Notes: generated by a model not told the origin, from the sequence alone. A DNA stretch of 64,000 nt from Neoscytalidium dimidiatum (GCA_037367355.1 CM074699.1:3348001-3412000), one strand, 5' to 3'. Shown: positions 19,073 to 31,667, counted from the first letter of the stretch. Translations and numbers: made by a program.

Positions 19073-21850
19073 GTTGTCGTTTCTTTGCCTTTCGGTAGCG
19101 CTTGCGAATTTGGTGGATGTGGGCTGGGCGGAGGGCGGCGCGAAGGTTAGGGTGCGCTCGCGGGCTTGAGGCTCTGTTGGGCGGCGCGGTTGGGGCTGCG
19201 GCGGAGGCGGGCTGGTGGAATGATTGGACGTGTTCTGCGTGTGGTTTATGATGCTTAAATGGAGCTCAATCGGAGACAGCCGCTCTTACGTGGTGCTAAT
19301 GGAGCTTTATGAGGGGGATATTTGACTGGAGGAAGAAATAGAATGCTGTGTTGGTTAACACCTGTGCTGTGGTGGACTGGACTGTCCGGCGGTTTAGATA
19401 TTCTTCAAGAGTGAATGGTTGTGACGGCTGCGGGCCCGCCAAAACCGAGCGAACGGACCAGCAAGTCTCTGCCAACACTGGAAAACAGAAATGGCCATCG
19501 GAATATGCCCAGAGCGCGAAATTTGCTGTATTTCCTGGTTGGCAATGGGTTCTGTCGGCCTCCGCCTTCGACAGATGTAGCCGCTCGCAGTCGAGACCAT
19601 GGCAGCGACGCCGATTCCTAGTGCAATCCATCCGCCTTCTAAAGTGCTCGGTCTCAGCTGAAATGGTTATGACATCATTGCTCTTGCGGTGGACCGTCGC
19701 GGTGACTTGAGGGAAACTGCTCACCGCGCTGTGATGCTTCCCGCTGCCACCCGCAGGCCAACCTACAGCCAACCCAGCAGACCAGCCGCGCCGTTCTTGC
19801 TGCTGGTATGCGTGCATTGAATCACAGCCAGATCACCGACGCGTTCCTAATCCGGTTTAGCACAGCGCGAGCTCATCAATGCGACTTTTCTCCACCGTAT
19901 TTATATCGACCAACCTATGACCCACCCTCTCTTTCTTTCTTTTCCTCTTCACACTGCTTCACACAACACGGAGCTCCAATTAAGCCAACGGCTTAGTCAA
20001 CGGGTTGACCGAGATGCAACCTCAATACCACCCTGGGCTGGGACCGGGCATGGAGCTACCCACATCAATGCCTCACTTTGGTTCGCTTCGGCGAACCGGG
20101 GGCACTCAGTCGTACAAGGCCGCCATGCTCGAGGTCCTCCATGGCGTTCAGACCGGCTGCGACATACCTTGTATTCTTTTAGATAGTTTTGCAATGGATA
20201 TGCTTTGACTTTTGCTTGGTTCTCATCCTCTGTGCTGTGACCGCTTGCGGCTTGACTGCTCTTGTTGTTGCTCTTCACGTCGCTCCGCCCCTCCCGTCGA
20301 TGCTTCAGCCATAGTAGACTTTCCACTTACTGGTATGGAGTTGAATCGCGTAGGTCAGTGAGAGAGCAACGCCAGCACTCCGCGCCCTTCGCTGAAACCG
20401 CGATGGCGTTGAAACACCACCGCACCACCCGCCATCCCAGATGCCACTGCTCACATCTCTTGCGCTTGACTTAAATTCGCACAAACTCCCTCCTTGTGAT
20501 TACTTCTTTCTGCTCTTCCCTACATGTACACACACTGAGCTGTCAACATCGAGCTGCATTGCAAAGATCTCAAAACCACACCTGGTATGCCACGCAGTTT
20601 CAAGCTCCCCTCCACTTTCCTGACCATCCATTGCATGACTCACCAAGATACTAGGTAGGAAACGCACGTACTACGCTTTGAGACACCATCCTACCTACTC
20701 ACACAACTCCGCCGTCTTGCTTGTACCCTGAACTGAACTTCGATCTACTGTAGACGAGGAACGCGGCTTTTGAACAGCCGGCGAAATAGCGGGAAACACA
20801 CGCATAACGTTTGGACGCAAATCATATTCCCTGCCCCTTCATATTTGTCGTCCTTTCAAGTGTCTGTCGTAGCCTGGAGACGCGTGCAGGATACTGCACC
20901 GTTGATGTCGATATTGCTCAAAGACAATAGGATCATTGGATATGCTCTACTATGTTGGTATGGGATAAAAGGCTATTTGCACCACCGCATGGGGCATGAA
21001 AATGAGTGAGCCATGATGACAGCTCATCCCACCCCGGCATTGAGAAATCCATGACGGAGGCAAGGTGGAGGTCAGTTGGCGGCAGCACATTTTCAGTGAA
21101 TTGAAGCATATAATTACAGGATGATTATGGAGTATGAGTGTTGCATGCTCGCGGACCCCTCATGAATGCCGGTCACCCAGGCGCAAACGAAAGTGAGCTG
21201 TGTTACCGCATTGAAACTTATTGAAGTGAGGCCAGGTAACTGCTGAAAAAAATTCACACTAAGAAGGCAGAAAGCAAAATCAGCCGTGAAGACAATACTA
21301 AGCTGCTCTCGTGTAAAGTGAGGTGGCTCAATACTTCGGCGATTTGGGCAGCGCGCACAGACCATGGTATGTTGCGGCCACCTGGGAGTATCCTTCATGC
21401 ACGTCAGTGAGTGTAGACAAACGTAGCTTTATCCATCCCCATATATGAGAGAAAGTCATACGCTTTCAAAGCTGTCGCAAAGATGCATTTTTACAGCGTT
21501 TTGCAGAACATTTGCGCTCGGACGGCTGCCTTTTCCTTAGTGGGTAATGATAAAGACAGACTTCCTTCTTTGCTTCAAGCATCTACATGAGTATTTTCCG
21601 CAGACATCACCAGTATTCACAGCTCTCTGGCGTATGGGCTCATGCGTCCTACAGATTTGAGCTGAGAATTAGGCATGGAGACGTCCAGATTAGGAGAAGC
21701 TTGGCATCAATGGGGGAATAATCAGGACAAGCCTGCTTGAATACAGTTGAATACGCTATGTCTTGAAACATGAAAAGCCCTCGGATCAATAGTGAAAAGA
21801 ACAATAAGAGTATGACAGCTATTGTGATTGGACCGTGCAGTGCGTTCACC
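19073..21850. other. Intergenic, no convincing gene
   Basis: About 2.8 kb. A minus-strand frame at 19296-19817 opens with a true ATG downstream of an ATAAATA box near 19900, but its sequence has no recognisable order. The right half is AT-rich and empty. Confidence 0.4.
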
Positions 21851-23081
21851 ATGGCCAGCTTCTCCAATAGTCAAAACCCACCATCGCGCACCTTGACAGA
21901 CCAACTCCACCGACACTCCATTCCAAACGCGAGAATGCTTTGCGCTTCGGAGTTTTTCGACACCAAGCGCACGATTGCGCGGGCCACGGCCCAGGAGGAG
22001 AGGGCCAGCGGTAAGTCACACTTCAATTCAACCAAGCCACCGGAAGCTTGAACCAGAAGCTGACAGCGACCTCACCAGCCCTCAAGAAGCTGAGGCAGGC
22101 GCGTGCCGCTAAAGAAGCGGCCCGTATGAGCCCGTTGCCGGCGATGTCGTCGTCGTCGCCGCCGCCGCCCTCTCCTCCAGCTTCCTCCCTCTCCCCCTCC
22201 TCTTCCCCACCTCCTCCTCTTCCTCTTCCTCTTCCTCTTCCTCTTCCTCTCCCTCGCAAGACCACCCCCTCCGCCACAAAAAGAGCCGCCATGAATTTGA
22301 GCGGCTACCGCATCCCCAAGCGCTCTCGCGCCGACCGGTAAGCCTTTTATCTCAAGCCGCGCTCTGACACTTACACTAACCTCACCTTCGTAGCCCGCGC
22401 TCCCGCTCCCCCCACCGGGCGCGCGACACTCGCCGCCTCCGCGATCGCAGCCCGCTGCCGACCACCTACCGCGAGCACGTCTCGCGCCAGCAGCATCATC
22501 CTCGCCCTCACCACACATCCCACACTACCACCACCACCACTTCTTCCTCCTTGCGCTACGCCAACACCACCACCGAGCGCTTCACCCGTGGCCGCCGCCT
22601 CACCCGCCATGCTGTCACCGACGACAACGTCGACGACGACGAAGACGACCCTCGCCCGCCCCCAGCCCGCCGCCGCGTCACCAGCCGCAACCGCAACAGC
22701 GCTGTGCACCGCGACTTCTCGCCCGTCCCGGACGGCACGCCTCTGTCCTTCGAGGACTTCGAACGCGACGCACAGGCCGCATACGTGCACCCGCAGGCGC
22801 GCATGGCGCGCAGCCGCCAGGTCCAGCAGGACAGCAGCAGCAACAGCGGCGCTTTCGAGAACGCAGGCGGCCACCCTCAGCCGCTGGACGTCGCGCGCGA
22901 GCCACAGGCGAGTGGCAGGCTGGTTCGGTTCTTCCGCGGCGAGGTTGTGCCGGAGCGGTTGATGGGGTGGGAGGATGAGTGGCTGGAGAGGCTGGCAGAT
23001 GGGAGGGCGAGGGCGACGGAGGTTGCGGAGAGGATCACTGAGGAGGCGAGGGCGATGGGGCTGGTGAGGAAGAGGGTGTGA
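21851..23081 (+). CDS. Arg/Ser- and Pro-rich protein, three exons
   Basis: Exons 21851-22010, 22079-22337 and 22394-23081 encode 368 residues. Introns are 68 nt (GTAAGT donor, ACCAG acceptor) and 56 nt (GTAAGC donor, TCGTAG acceptor). Residues about 75-110 are a Ser/Pro/Leu tract partly encoded by a CTTCCT-type microsatellite (PLPLPLPLPLPLP). Residues about 140-160 are RS-rich (RSRSPHRARDTRRLRDRS), like splicing-factor RS domains. An Asp-rich then Arg-rich segment follows. The last 60 residues form a charged helix (GWEDEWLERLADGRARATEV). There is no RRM and no signal peptide. A nuclear location is suggested by the basic tracts, but function is unknown. The ATG at 21851 has a strong context (ACCATGG); an in-frame ATG at 21809 also exists. 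Confidence 0.75.
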
Positions 23082-24939
23082 TGGCATCTTTGGTCGTCGC
23101 TTCACGTCGTCATTGTTACAAAAGACCGTGTGTTCGGCATAGGCAGCGGCTTTTCCGACATCATGTCCTTGGCTTTAGCTGGGGCTCTCATTCTTCTTCA
23201 GTCGATCCGCTTGAGCATCGGCTTCTCTCATGATCTTCAAAACCCTCCCCATTGGCATGGCCTCCTCACGTCGGCATGAGCTTCAGCTTTTCACGACAGC
23301 GAGTTCTCAGCATCGACTTCCAGTTTTACACTTCATATTCCACATCAGCATTAGCTTCCATCTTCACAGAGGCTTTGCGCACGAGCATAGGCTACCTTCC
23401 GTACGACTCATAGTCAGAATCACCAGCCTGTCCACCCAAGAACGCTCTCCAGGCCTTGGCGTCTGCTTTTCTCGATCACGAACTGCCACCACAACAATAT
23501 CGACTTTGTCTTTTGCTCTGTAATACGACGACATGAAAACTCAGTCTAAAAGTCTGAGAAAACCAATCCTTATCCACAATTCGATACAAGACCCCCGATT
23601 CACTCTCCCAGCGCATCTGCTGTACGACTGTTAGACACTTTTCTCCATCACGGCATAATCCGAGCATGGACGTCAGCCAGCACTCTCCTGCCTTGGCATC
23701 CGTCACCTTTCAAATCTTCGATGAGGGCTCGACATCGCTGAATATTTCACGTTCCGGCTTAGCGAATTATTTCCATTTGCTGATGCGCCTTGACGACGGC
23801 AGCTCTTTCTCATGACAGCCCTCACCATCGACCTATTCTTAGCGTGTGCATTGGTTGCACCCTCCATTTGACGGATTGGTAATACTTTTGAGACCGTTGG
23901 AAAAGGGTACGGATCGTGCTACGAGGGTTCTCTGGACACATTGCTTTTATGTTAGTTTTTCGGGAGGTTCAGTTCACCACACGGAGCGTCCACCATTTGC
24001 GAGCTTTAGCGCCGTATTTGGTAACGGCAAAACTCATGATATCGGGTATAACGCCGTGATTTTAGGATGGTTGTTTGATGAAGCGAGAGCGCAGCGCCAG
24101 CCTAGCGAGGGAATTTCCGCCTGATCATGACTTTTGCGACTTCATGCAACGTGTTGACACTATCCGACTCGTTATTATGACATTAGGGGCGGATTGCGGG
24201 GCTCTCCGCTGGTATAAAAAGGCCGACGAGGAGTACTCGGCCCTACTGAAAAGTATGCGATGCAAACTCCCCGATAACAGCACCCACCATCGTCGTAACT
24301 TTAGATCTTTCCCCGCATTCAGTCAATATGATCCAACTTTGAGCTTCCAATATACACACTTTCGTCCCTTGGATCGGGGTAGCAAAGCCCTTCTGATGGC
24401 AGCTTATTTGAAGGATGGCCCTTGTTGACCCTCCCTTGCTATCTCCAGGTCTGAATTTCAAAAAGGGGAAGCGGCCGAGCGTAATTCGCCTTACCGGCCG
24501 CGCTAAGATAAAAACAGCTATCGCGGGAGTCGTGATTGAGTTCCGCGTCAAGCATCATGCCAGCAATAAATTCCACCTCGTCCCCTTTCCAGCAACTTGC
24601 TAGCTTTCCGTTCCTGAAAGTCAACGGTCCTTGGCAAATGCTTGACCGCATCTTCTTTCTGGTTTGATTCTAGAAAAGGAACGAGATGTGTAATGTAAAC
24701 ACCTAAGCTTCATCTCCAGAGTTGCCAGATATGTACTGTACATGTCACGACTTCCTCGTATCACAGGAATGAGCTCAGGCACGCCAGAACGCCTAACGCA
24801 CAATAGAAAAGCTTTTCTGACCCTTTTTCCTCCAATTGACCGAAGGATGCAGGTTCATCGGCGTTCTGTGCGGGAGAGCCGGCAAGTGTATTGCTCCTTT
24901 AAGCTTAATTGGTACCTGGAAGCCTAACCGTGTAGGGTA
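23082..24939. other. Intergenic, no convincing gene
   Basis: A strong TATAAAAAGG occurs near 24212 on the plus strand, but no coding sequence follows it convincingly. Short frames at 23476-23706 (minus) and 24075-24428 (plus) contain protein-like patches but lack good starts or domains. Confidence 0.35.
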
Positions 24940-24949
24940 CTATAAATAC
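24940..24949 (+). promoter_or_regulatory. TATA box of the S8 protease gene
   Basis: CTATAAATAC lies about 145 nt upstream of the protease ATG and is followed by a pyrimidine-rich leader. Confidence 0.45.
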
Positions 24950-25086
24950 GAGGTAGCTCCGACCGCCCCAATTGGCTGGTTTCCCAGATGCCCTCTGTCC
25001 CTGAAGAAATATTTCTTTGAGCTCTGCCTCTTCGTGTGAATATTCCTGTATGCTCACGCTCTTTTGCATTTATCTCACATCCCAAA

Positions 25087-27951
25087 ATGTGGGCCGTCAC
25101 CTTCGCTCTCTTCACCGCTCTCTTTTCCCTGCTCTCCCTTTCCAACGCCTCCCAAACCACCAATCGTTACATCATCGAAATTAACCCAGAAGAAGTCCGG
25201 AACCGTCCACATAGCCTCCTCCATCAGCCCCGCTAACCTCCCTCCACCAGTCCCAAGACGATGCCCTCTCCGAAATCCACGACTTCTTCGCCGCGGCGCC
25301 GCACCCGCCGCCAACCATCAGCACAACCTTCAGCTACACCTCGCCGCTCTTCCACGGCCTCTCCCTAGCCATCGACATCTCGCACACGCCCTGGACGCCC
25401 GACACCCTCACGACGCACCTCCGCGCCCTCCCCCGCGTCCAAAACCTCTTCCCCGTCCACCGCCGCACGCTCCCGCGCCCCGTCCCGCAGCCGCAGGCGC
25501 AAGACCCGTCGGCGCCGGGCGCCCGGCCGCCCTCGGCCGCCAACACGCACGCCCACACCGGCGTGGCGGCGCTGCACGCGCTCGGCTTCCGCGGCGCCAA
25601 CGCCACCATCGCCGTCATCGACACGGGCGCCGACTACACGAATCCGTTCCTGTCCGGCGGCATCGGCGCCGGGTACCGCGTCGCGTACGGCTACGACCTG
25701 ATCGGCGACAGCATGCGGCCGCCCGGAGCGCCCACGCCGGACGGCGACCCGTTCAGCGAGTGCCAGCCGCACGGCACGCACGTGGCGGGCATCATCGCGG
25801 GGCGGGCGGACGAGCTGGGCTGGGTCGGGGTGGCGCCCGAGGCGGTGCTGGAGGTGTATCGGGTGTTTGACTGCGAGGGCGTGACGGAGACGGATGTCAT
25901 TGTGGATGCGGTGCTGAGGGCTGCCGCGAGGGGGGTGGATGTGGTGAATTTGAGCTTGGGGGGCGGCGGTCCGTTCGAGGAGGGTGGGTTGTGTGCTTTT
26001 CTTTCTTTTTTTTTTTTCTTTTCGTTTCCCTGGCGTCCGTCTGAGGGAGTATGTGGGGTGCTGAGCTGACGTGTGTGTGTGTGCAGATGCTGTTAGTGCC
26101 GTCCTGTCGAGGCTGAATAACAATGGGTCTACGTACTGCGTAGCGTCTATGGGGAATGAAGGCACGAACGGGACATTCACGTCCCAGGCGCCCAGCTCTG
26201 GTCTGGCTGTACCGGCGATCGGGGCTATGGCGCCGTTTGAGGTCCAGTTCGCGGGTTGGAATGCGAATTACACCGTCGGAGACAACACGACGCAGAACAC
26301 CTTTTTCTGGATGCATTCGGAGAAAAGCATTTACCCTCCCGTTTTGGATCTGTATGTTGTCAGTTTCAACACCTCCATCGAGGACGACGCTTGCTCGCCG
26401 CTTCCACCGTCCACGCCGGATCTCTCGAATCGTCTCGTTCTCATTCGCCGCGGTGGATGCACTTTCGCTAAGAAATTTGAAAACGCTCTGAAGAAGGGAG
26501 GAAGATATGTGGTAATCTATAATAACAAGCCAGGCAATGAGCCGCTCGGCCTCGTTGGAGCAGGCAACGGTACTATTGGCGCGGCCGGCATTGGACAGAA
26601 GGATGGACTTGACTTGATTCGGGCCTTTGCCATGACTCACAAAGTCCAGGTCACCATGAACACTACAGATTATCCGAACGCCGTTCATTTGGTTCCTAAT
26701 ACAGAGAATGGAGGAAGGATGGCCACATTCAGCAGCATGGGCCCTCCAGCATTGGGATACCTCAAGCCAACTCTTTCTGCACCGGGTACGCAGATCCTCT
26801 CGACTGTACCCCGGAGTGATGGCTACTTTGACAACTTCAGTGGAACTTCTCAGGCGGCTCCATACATATCTGGGGTAGTGGCGTTGTTGAAACAAGCGCG
26901 TCCAAACCTTTCGTACAAACAGATCATCATACTTCTCGCAACAACCGCAAAGCCAACACAGTTCAGCGACGGATCAAATTTTTCTTACCCTTTTCCAGCA
27001 CCCGCCTGGCAGCAAGGCGGAGGTATGGTGGCAGCATATGATGCCTACAGATGCCAAACACTCTTGGACGTGGAAGCATTAGCCTTCAACGACACCGCTC
27101 ATTTTGCAAGAGAATTATCATTTACCGTCCGCAACATTGGCAACGAGCCCCAGTCTTACCAGTTATCTAATATCCCTGCCGCAACCGTCCTCTCCTACCG
27201 CGGCAACGGCGACCCCAATCCAATCAAGTTCTTCCCAAACGAATCCTGGCCGCTTCCAAACGAAGAATTCACACAAAGCCTGACGCCAGACTTCGCCAGC
27301 ATCGCCGTCACCCCCAACAGCTTCGCCCTCGCACCAGGTGCCTCGCAAACCGTAACCGTCAGCGCGGACATCAGCCAGCTGGCGCATCTTCGCCCGCAGT
27401 GCCCGCTCTTCAGCGGCTGGATCGCCATCAACGGGACAATCGATACGCTCACGCTGCCGTGGGGCGCGATCGGGTGCGCGCTTTACGACCTGCCGGTCAT
27501 CGACCCCAAGGAGCCCCTCATCCACCTCGTGGCCGCCGACAACGAGACCGAGTACAACGCCTCGCTCAAGAGCACCCACCCGCTGCCGCGCATCGAGCCG
27601 AACCGCGTCTTCGTGCTTCCGAAGGATAACTCCACCGACGCACGCATCAACGTCACCTATCCCTGGCTGCAGTACAAGTTCTCGCAGTACGTGCGCTTCG
27701 CGAAGATCGATCTGCTGGGCGCGAATGGGTCGAAGGTGGCGACGCTGCTGGATGCGAATACGACGACCGATGTGGAGAGGCTGCCTGTGTCGTTTCAGAA
27801 TTTTACGGGGATGCTGCCGTGGGGCGAGTGGGCGGATGAGGGGCAGTATCGGTTTAATTTGAGTGCATTGAGGTTGTATGGAAATCCGAATGGGACCGAG
27901 GATTGGAAAGATTGGGTGGTAAGTGATCCTTTTATTGTCAGGTATCGTTAA
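25087..27951 (+). CDS. Secreted subtilisin-like serine protease (S8), PA domain
   Basis: Three exons (25087-25194, 25251-25983, 26087-27951) give about 901 residues, the usual size for fungal Vpr/C5a-type subtilases. Residues 1-20 are a signal peptide. An I9-like propeptide follows (RYIIEINPEE to about residue 115). The catalytic triad is visible: Asp160 in AVIDTGADYTNP, His210 in HGTHVAGIIAG, and Ser535 in SGTSQAAPYISGVVALL. A protease-associated insert at about 360-440 contains RLVLIRRGGCTFAKKFENAL. The C-terminal third is beta-rich (Fn3-like) with many N-glycosylation sequons. Intron 2 (103 nt) has a GTGGGT donor and a T-rich tract. Intron 1 has a good GCTAAC branch site and CAG acceptor but a weak GTCCGG donor; without it the frame shifts. 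The enzyme should degrade extracellular protein. It is not visibly clustered with related genes. Confidence 0.92.
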
Positions 27952-28150
27952 TGGCCACTTGTCGACATGAGTGCGTAGATTAGACTAGGAATGGATAAAG
28001 ACTCACCGTTGAGTGTATGTATTTTTGTGTCAATGTATATAGAAGAGGAGAGAACGGTGCTTCAGTTTCAAAGAGAGCAAGTATAGCTGTACTGGATCAC
28101 CGATGGGCAGCTTTTCGTCTCCGGACTCTTTCCCGCAAGGCTCCATCGAG

Positions 28151-29253
28151 CTACTGATAGAATTCTTGTGTGCTTGGCTCGAATCGAGGCTCCCTGACAA
28201 TCTCGTCCGCCTCGTAATCCTCTTCATCTTCCTCTTCCTCTTCCTCTTCCTCTTCCTCTTCCTCTTCCTCTTCCTCTTCCTCTTCTTCTTCCTCTTCCTC
28301 TTCCTCTTCCTCTTCCTCTTCCTCTTCTTCCTCTTCTTTCACCTCATTATCCTCTACATCATCAGGCACGTTACGAAATCCAGACAGAGGCTGCAGACTG
28401 TTATCGTACGCATCCGAGTCCACATTGTCCATCTGCTGGAAAAAGGTGCCCGGGAAATTGTGAAAAGCAAAGCGGTACCTGCGCATATGGGTGGCGTTAT
28501 CCCACAATGGCCCTGTACCACGACCTGCGGTCCTTCATCCACCCTCGTCGGCTTTAAAAGCCCCTTCGGGCCCTCCATAATCATCTCCACCGCCCTCTTG
28601 ACCCGGAAGTCCGGCTCCTCCTCCTCAAGTTCCCAGCCCGCACACGGCGTCCTCTCCTCCCCCAGCAGCCTCTCCCTGCAAACCGGACACCTCGCCATCC
28701 CATCCACCTCCAGCATACTCAACCGCTTCGCCAAGCAATCCAAACACATCCAATGCCCACGCCTCCTCAACCCGCACGCCAGCCTCGCCGCCGCCACGCC
28801 CACACATCTTGATTCCGTACCACCGGCGCCGCGACCCACGTCACCAGCACGCCGTCCCACTCCGGTGGCAGCCGTGCCTGGAACTTGGCACACAGCGTGC
28901 CGAGGTGCGGTCCCAGCGCGTCCGTCAGGTCCTCCGCCGGGCGAGTGGTCCCAGTGCCAGAGGAGGGCTTGGGCACAGCCGCGCGCGAAGGGTAAGGGAG
29001 CGTGGGCCGGACGGCTTTGGTGTAGGCGACGAGGAAGGCGCGGTGGGCCAGGATGAGCGAGGCGGCGTCGAGGAGCGAGCGCGTGGTGCGGATCTTATGG
29101 CGCAGGTTCGGCGCGCGGGTGGAAGGCGCGTGGGAAGGCGCTGGCGTGGAGGGGGTGCGGCGGCGGATTTGGTAGTGGTGGTGGGATGGCGCGCGATCTG
29201 CGGCTGCGGTGCGCTGGTGGGGGCGAGTCGCGGTCTGATGGGTAGGAGGACAT
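28151..29253 (-). CDS. RING-like protein with C-terminal poly-Glu tract
   Basis: The minus-strand gene ends at 28151. The last exon (28151-28478) encodes YRFAFHNFPGTFFQQMD, an acidic segment, about 40 consecutive Glu residues and a short tail. A 64-nt intron (28479-28542, GTGGAT donor, GCGCAG acceptor) links it to an exon with a RING-like C-terminal half, CGLRRRGHWMCLDC then ARCPVC. Upstream lies a helical region (LLDAASLILAHRAFLVAY). A further intron in 28780-28840 is needed to bring this region into the RING frame, and its exact ends are unresolved. The natural ATG (29253, context ACCACGATG) is out of frame with the helical region, and the intervening 190 nt contain no GT dinucleotide on the coding strand. 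The start is therefore either an upstream exon or broken by an indel. The first zinc-ligand pair is not evident. Confidence 0.55.
28207..28335 (+). repeat. CTTCCT hexanucleotide microsatellite
   Basis: About 20 copies of a TCTTCC-type unit occur. On the minus strand they encode the poly-Glu tract of the RING-like gene. The plus-strand reading (Phe-Leu repeats) is an artefact of the repeat. Confidence 0.9.
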
Positions 29254-31400
29254 CGTGGTTGGTGGGACGTCTCTTTCGTGTGGGTTTTCGTCGGTTCGAT
29301 GTTGTTGTTTCGAGGGCTGGAGGACTGCGTACAGCTTTGGTGCCTTTGGCGGTGGGGGAGTATGCTATACGTGACAGCGGCTGCTGCGTGTGCGAACAGT
29401 TTCACCTCGTGGCCCGGGGCAGACTTGGGATCTGTTCTGTGGGACGTCAGTGATTCTCGTCGAAATAACTTCCCATCGTCGCCTGAGGTTTTCTCATTCA
29501 GAATCTACCCTCCCTAGGAACTACCTTTTCCATTTCCTTCAGATGCATTCATGGTCCTTCTGCTCGGCGTGGCATTTGCTTCGGACTTATGTTTGGAAAG
29601 ATGCCCCGGACTTTTGGCTCTTAAGGTAGTAGATCAACGCAGTCGGTAGGCATTTCAGAGGGCATATATATATATCCCAAAGCAAGGTAGCCAGCTTAAA
29701 GAGTTTTTAAAATGTTAGACTTCTATCGTATGTTGGCGATTGCATGAAATTTGGATGTCTCATTGAGTACTCACGCGGACGAAGTTCCGCACATCTTGGT
29801 ATTTTAGCCATCTTCAAATGCTCTAACGAGGCCAGATGCCGTTACTAGTAGGCCTGGATATGTTCCCAGATTGTGACTGTGTTAACCATAATATGCATAA
29901 TAGTGGCAAAGAGCTTAATGCGAAGGCATTTCCAAGTAATTAGAACACAATAGTATTGTACCGCAGAATACCTCCAGAACCATTAAGTGTTGGGTTCAAA
30001 ATAGGAGATATGCTATACTGCCTAAGTCAGTGTGCTGAACAAAAACGCCCAGGCATGACTGTACTCAGTTCTAGCGCACGACCCAGGCATCTCTTTATGT
30101 GTGTCTTTCTCTTTCCATCACGGCCATCCGACGATTATGTTATACTGCTGATTACGAACCGTCCATTAGGGTATAACGCACTACTGCTGTTCTTTCCCCT
30201 GAAATACACTCCTGCCAGTGCGTGAGTAAAGGTTGAACCCTATTATTATGGTGTACGATTAGAAAGTGACTGTCGCAGTCTCAATGAGTATTCTCGACTT
30301 GATCGCTCAGGCGTGCAAGGATCAAATGGTAGGCTTGAAATATATCCCTGAACAGTAGTATAATAATCCTGTATTTCAAACAGCAAACAACAAACAATCG
30401 AGGGTACTATTGAGACCAGTCCGACTGTTCTGATCGATTTTGTTTCTTCCGCAGTTATCATATCTAGGACGTAGATGAAATAGATCCAAAACCTCCAGAG
30501 ATGACATCCGCGAACATCTGTTTGAACATCAGGGCTGTGTTTAACAATTATTTTCTTCGTCACGGGGAAATACTTGGGTCAGTGAATTCTGTACACGTGA
30601 ATTTTGCTACATCTCAATTTATTTCAAGATGTCCCACGAAATCATCGTGAGAATAAGTCTCGCACCTTTAGAGTAGCAAGGATATTTGTCGAGCATAATC
30701 AGCGGAATATATGAGCAGAAAGCCGGGATCATGAAAGAAGGCCGGGATCGGGAGGGCAGTCAGTGAGAGCCGCGTCTTTTCTATCTCCAGATCCACCTGG
30801 CACTAATGCATCGTTCTGGATGCTGCCCGCTTCATGGCTTCCATTGTATCCGAGCTATCACTGTCCTTGTGGTAATCTGATCCAGCTGGGGAGGGACCGA
30901 AAATCGGCGGGTTTGGGGTTTTCGAGTTCTGGCAAGTAATAGCGTTCGCCAATCTGCTGAGCATTGAGATTCCTAACGTAGACAAAAGATGAGAACACTG
31001 GAAGTCCTTAGTTTCGTTTCGATGGAAGGACTGATTATCCGTCATGCTATCTTAACACACGCGTTTCCGCGAACATTTCCAGTTGAAACCCTTTACATCA
31101 AGACAAGCAGAAGGTGCTACTCCGATTTCGATAGTGTGAGTGTGAGGAAGAGTCATACACACGAGATGCATTCCTATCCATCAGCTCTACATGTGCAGGA
31201 GTAATTGAGCAACACCGACGGTATCATTCATGCTTTCGTAATGCAACATGCCTGCTAGGCAGCAGTGACTGGCAATCTTTCGTGGTTGCCCGGTAGATCG
31301 GCCATTCGCCAGCATTCCAGTACATTTCGGGCTGTCACATTTTGTAGCGCATAACCACGAACTGAAGGAGCCGATGCTTCCACGGGCTTCCTCGTGTCTC
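29254..31400. other. Intergenic, no gene seen
   Basis: AT-rich spacer, about 2.1 kb, containing an AT dinucleotide run near 29666. Only short frames occur, mostly without ATG starts. Confidence 0.4.
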
Positions 31401-31450
31401 CACGTGCAAGTTCCGAGCAGAACTTTCGCCTGCCCTGGGACTTATATAAA
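31401..31450 (+). promoter_or_regulatory. Promoter of U2-like RNA A: CACGTGCA and TATATAAA
   Basis: CACGTGCA at 31401-31408 lies 42 nt upstream of TATATAAA at 31443-31450, with a C/T-rich leader after it. The same two elements, 34 nt apart, precede the 50-kb copy, which marks them as the shared promoter. Confidence 0.7.
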
Positions 31451-31486
31451 CCCCCCTCCCCCTCCATCTTCCTTTCTTTTTTCTCC

Positions 31487-31667
31487 AGCTCCTCCTTTGC
31501 CTTTTGGCTTAGACCAGTAGAAGTGACTGTTCTTTTTAGCTTAATCTCTAAAACGGTCCTACGGGGCCATGGCGATTAATCTACTTTTTGGAAAACGGCT
31601 CGGGGCTTGTGGGCTTGCCTGCCCCTCGGGCCACAGTGTCGCTAGTATTGCACTGCCTCTAGCTGAC
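31487..31667 (+). ncRNA. U2-like snRNA, copy A
   Basis: The RNA begins about 44 nt after the TATA box. It contains U2 stem I (GCCTTTTGGCTTAGA), the stem IIa region CTGTTCTTTTTAGCTTAATCT, a stem IIb (GGTCC-TACG-GGGCC), an Sm site in ATCTACTTTTTGG (about 31579-31591), and two 3' stem-loops, the last with loop TATTGCACTGCC, resembling the U2 stem-loop IV that binds U2B''. U2 snRNA pairs with the intron branch site in the spliceosome. The pairing element, GUAGUA in known U2 RNAs, is GAAGTG here (31520-31525), and GATCAAGT just upstream is altered to GACCAGTA. Compared with copy B, stems IIb and IV carry compensatory changes, arguing for selection on structure. Ends are approximate. Confidence 0.75.

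Noticed and set aside
22371..23105. 244-codon minus-strand frame
   Set aside because: It is antisense to the RS-rich gene, whose three exons and splice sites are coherent.
25365..26895. Long minus-strand frames opposite the S8 protease
   Set aside because: They are shadows of a strongly supported GC-rich gene on the plus strand, with low-complexity His/Arg/Pro composition.
28103..29056. Long plus-strand frame with Phe-Leu repeats
   Set aside because: It is the antisense reading of the CTTCCT microsatellite that encodes poly-Glu on the minus strand, where the RING-like gene lies.
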